Translations under genes and position numbers: made by a program
Shown: piece after piece, positions 30,701-32,430 of the stretch
Numbering within the stretch: position 1 is the stretch's first letter
How the letters are laid out: every line of letters starts with the position of its first letter
NCBI GenBank assembly: GCA_903821145.1
Contig: CAIJKC010000052.1
Coordinates: 1 to 32,430, forward strand
Length of the DNA: 32,430 bases
From: an uncultured Actinomycetes bacterium
GTDB lineage: Bacteria > Actinomycetota > Actinomycetes > Nanopelagicales > Nanopelagicaceae
Direction: 5' to 3'
The notes under the pieces: model-generated
The model's input: only the letters and a program-made list of their open reading frames with translations
Database searches by the model: none
Told to the model about the DNA's origin: nothing

Positions 30701-32142
30701 TACTTGCTCGTCCAGATACTGATTGGAGATTGCAAGAAGTAGACCATGAACAATCCACTCACTACATAAAGGAGTGCATGGACTTCCTTTGCGCGGCCTT
30801 GGACTACACGGACGACAACGTGTGAAACAAATCCTGCGCCGATTCCCACAGAGATGCTGTAAGTGAATGGCATCAAGATGATGGTCAGGAATGCTGGAAT
30901 TGCAATTCCATAATCAGTCCAGTCAATGTTCTTGATCTGGGTCATCATGAGGAATCCAACAATAATCAGCGCTGGTGTTGCCGCCTCGTAAGGAATCACT
31001 GCAACGAGTGGCGCAAGGAATGTTGTCAGAAGGAAGAGAATTCCTGTGACGATTGAGGCTAGGCCAGTGCGAGCACCTTCACCAACACCTGATGCTGACT
31101 CGATGTAGCTGGTATTTGAAGAGACATTGCCTGCTCCACCTGCAACAGCAGCAATTCCATCGATCAAAAGAATACGATCGATATTTGGAATATTGCCATC
31201 TGCATCGATAAGGCCACCCTCTGTTGCAATTGCTGTAACTGTTCCGACGTTGTCGAAGAAGTCTGAGAGCAAGAGTGAGAAGATCAAGAGGATCGCTGTG
31301 ACAACGGTTACGCGATTGAATGCGCCTGTAAGGTCGATATGGCCAAAGAGGCTGAAATCAGGCTTTGCAAAGATCTTTGAAGGAACGGAAGGAACGTTAA
31401 GTCCCCAACCTTTTGGATTGACCTTGCCAGTTGCTCCGTCGAAGTTAGGGCCAATCTTAAATGCCTTCTCCACGATGACTGCAATAACTGTGGTTGTTGC
31501 TATGCCAATAAGAAGAGCGCCCTTAACCTTGCGGACGACAAGAGCGATCATCAGGAGAAGTCCGAAGGCGAAGACCACGATTGGCCAGCCAACGAGATTT
31601 CCATTGTCACCTAACTGGACTGGAACAGGCCCGGTGCCAGTACGGCGAACGAATCCTGAATCAACAAGACCGATCATGGTGATGAAGAGACCGATACCCA
31701 CTGCGATAGCAGTTTTGAGTTGTGCAGGGACTGCACGGAAGACAGCGCCACGAACTCCAGTGAGAACGAGGACAACAATGATCAAGCCTTCAATGATCAC
31801 AAGTCCCATTGCATCTGCCCATGTCATACGTGAGGCAATTCCAATAGCGACGAATGTGTTGAGGCCAAGGCCGGTTGCAAGCGCAAGCGGGAAGTTAGCA
31901 ACTGAGCCCATAAGAATGGTGAGCAGACCGGCCATAAGCGCAGTCATTGCAGCTACAAGGGCGAGGTTTGGATGTGAACCATCTCCGCCGAGATATTTAC
32001 CATCGCCATCTTTTGCTAGGCCAATGATGAGGGGATTGAGGGCGACAATGTATGCCATGGTGAAAAAGGTGACGAAGCCGCCACGAATTTCCCTAGCTAC
32101 AGTCGATCCGCGCTCAGAAATCTTGAAGAACGAATCAAGCAT
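30700..32142 (-). CDS. NCS2 family purine permease (AzgA/PbuG-like)
   Basis: A 480-residue transporter with about 12-14 TM segments. AzgA-type features are REIRGGFVTFFTMAYIVALNP at the N-terminus, ATGLGLNTFVAI, the substrate-site motif SDFFDNVGTVTAIA (about 289-302), and NVSSNTSYIESASGVGEGARTG. It therefore likely takes up adenine, guanine or hypoxanthine by proton symport, rather than uracil or xanthine (UraA/UapA branch). Overlap with apt suggests coupled uptake and salvage. AAAGG lies about six bases before ATG 32142. A plus-strand frame covering almost all of this gene is an antisense shadow. Confidence 0.92.
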   Translation of the reverse strand: MLDSFFKISERGSTVAREIRGGFVTFFTMAYIVALNPLIIGLAKDGDGKYLGGDGSHPNLALVAAMTALMAGLLTILMGSVANFPLALATGLGLNTFVAIGIASRMTWADAMGLVIIEGLIIVVLVLTGVRGAVFRAVPAQLKTAIAVGIGLFITMIGLVDSGFVRRTGTGPVPVQLGDNGNLVGWPIVVFAFGLLLMIALVVRKVKGALLIGIATTTVIAVIVEKAFKIGPNFDGATGKVNPKGWGLNVPSVPSKIFAKPDFSLFGHIDLTGAFNRVTVVTAILLIFSLLLSDFFDNVGTVTAIATEGGLIDADGNIPNIDRILLIDGIAAVAGGAGNVSSNTSYIESASGVGEGARTGLASIVTGILFLLTTFLAPLVAVIPYEAATPALIIVGFLMMTQIKNIDWTDYGIAIPAFLTIILMPFTYSISVGIGAGFVSHVVVRVVQGRAKEVHALLYVVSGLFMVYFLQSPISIWTSK

Positions 32143-32319
32143 GAGGGACCTTTCTAATTTTTTAACGAGGGTGTTTGCGACCTCGTGTGAAGTGACGGCT
32201 CACAGACCGGGGAATGGCTAAAGGGTAGAAGAAACAATGCGGTTTCTGAGGTATCCCACTCTCAACCCAGCGTGGAGAGTTGAGCGTGCTAGGAAAGTAA
32301 TTTCGCTAGACTCCCGAGA
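32143..32319. other. Divergent regulatory region between the purine permease and crtB
   Basis: A 177-base gap. On the permease side a hairpin with arms ACGAGG and CCTCGT (32165-32186, ten-base loop) lies in the leader just before the ribosome binding site. Two more short stems are visible: AGAAAC/GTTTCT (32230-32247) and CTCAAC/GTTGAG (32261-32284); the second can also pair alternatively as CTCTC/GAGAG. I could not match a known purine riboswitch core. On the crtB side only the -10 TAGACT is clear. Confidence 0.45.
32307..32312 (+). promoter_or_regulatory. -10 element of crtB (leaderless)
   Basis: TAGACT ends seven bases before ATG 32320 and there is no ribosome binding site. No convincing -35 at the right distance; TTGAGC lies 21 bases upstream, which is too far for a standard promoter. 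Confidence 0.55.
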
Positions 32320-32430
32320 ATGAAGGAGCTAGATGCTGCAGGAATCCAGGGAGCAGAGCTCCGTGCCTCCTATGCCGAGTGCAAGCGCCTTAACTCCCTC
32401 CATGGCAAGACCTATTACTTAGCCACACTC
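32320..32430 (+). CDS. crtB: Phytoene synthase CrtB (partial, N-terminus only)
   Basis: The last 37 codons of the window begin a protein with [20 protein letters not shown]. This is the usual N-terminus of bacterial phytoene synthases (A-Y-x-x-C-x-x-L-x-x-x-H-G-x-T-Y-Y-L-A-T). CrtB condenses two GGPP into phytoene. The rest, including both Asp-rich motifs, lies outside. With crtE and crtI upstream it completes the route to the C40 polyene, although apt and the purine permease are interposed on the opposite strand. Confidence 0.85.
   Translation, partial: MKELDAAGIQGAELRASYAECKRLNSLHGKTYYLATL

Noticed and set aside
31127-32221. Long plus-strand open frame (364 codons) opposite the purine permease gene
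   Set aside because: It is the antisense of a clear NCS2 permease with full-length family motifs. Its translation is low-complexity Pro/Arg/Thr/Ile and has no start signal.

Overview
The window looks like a chromosomal segment of a small-genome actinobacterium. Four things point that way: an mraZ-led dcw cluster with a short actinobacterial-type FtsL; DUF3040 and DUF6504 genes; a LexA box of the actinobacterial type (TCGAAC-N4-GTTCGA); and many start codons only 6-8 nt downstream of a TANNNT -10 hexamer, which predicts leaderless mRNAs. MurE carries the DNPR motif of meso-diaminopimelate ligases. Moderate GC, very tight packing and a large carotenoid set next to purine salvage genes suggest a freshwater planktonic lineage such as the acI/Nanopelagicales group. 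That placement is inference; no rRNA is present.

Layout. 1-7080 (minus): division and cell wall operon mraZ-rsmH-ftsL-ftsI-murE-murF-mraY (mraY cut by the left edge), mostly joined by ATGA or TAATG overlaps, preceded by a decameric repeat array that looks like an MraZ operator. 7148-9767 (plus): a three-gene ABC-2 exporter. 9786-15085 (minus): an SOS-type operon DUF6504-dnaE2-dinB, with a LexA box lying on the first start codon, followed by DUF3040 with its own promoter. 15193-17253 (plus): secreted 5'-nucleotidase with a terminator, then a TauE/SafE permease. 18096-19845 (minus): three coupled genes for a small membrane protein, a diheme cytochrome b6-like protein and a large membrane-anchored extracytoplasmic protein; a LuxR-type regulator is divergent from them. 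20476-21066 (plus): two-TM membrane protein followed by a very long hairpin.

21145-30145 is mainly a carotenoid region: alpha/beta hydrolase, CrtA-like oxygenase, CruF-like hydratase, CruG-like glycosyltransferase and a CrtD-like desaturase (plus). Next come CDP-alcohol phosphatidyltransferase and metF (minus), then crtE and crtI (plus). apt and an NCS2 purine permease form a minus-strand salvage pair, and crtB begins at the right edge. crtE, crtB and crtI would make the C40 backbone. CruF, CrtD, CrtA and CruG homologues together would decorate an acyclic end with 1'-hydroxyl, 3',4'-desaturation, 2'-keto and sugar.

Main points of interest: the cytochrome b6-like module with no visible Rieske, cytochrome c or PEWY partner; the carotenoid end-group module; the LexA box on the start codon; the MraZ-type array; an apparent ATT start codon for apt; and the 24-bp divergent start-to-start spacing of metF and crtE. 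I saw no tRNA, rRNA, CRISPR array, insertion sequence or prophage gene. No gene-free stretch exceeds about 210 bases.
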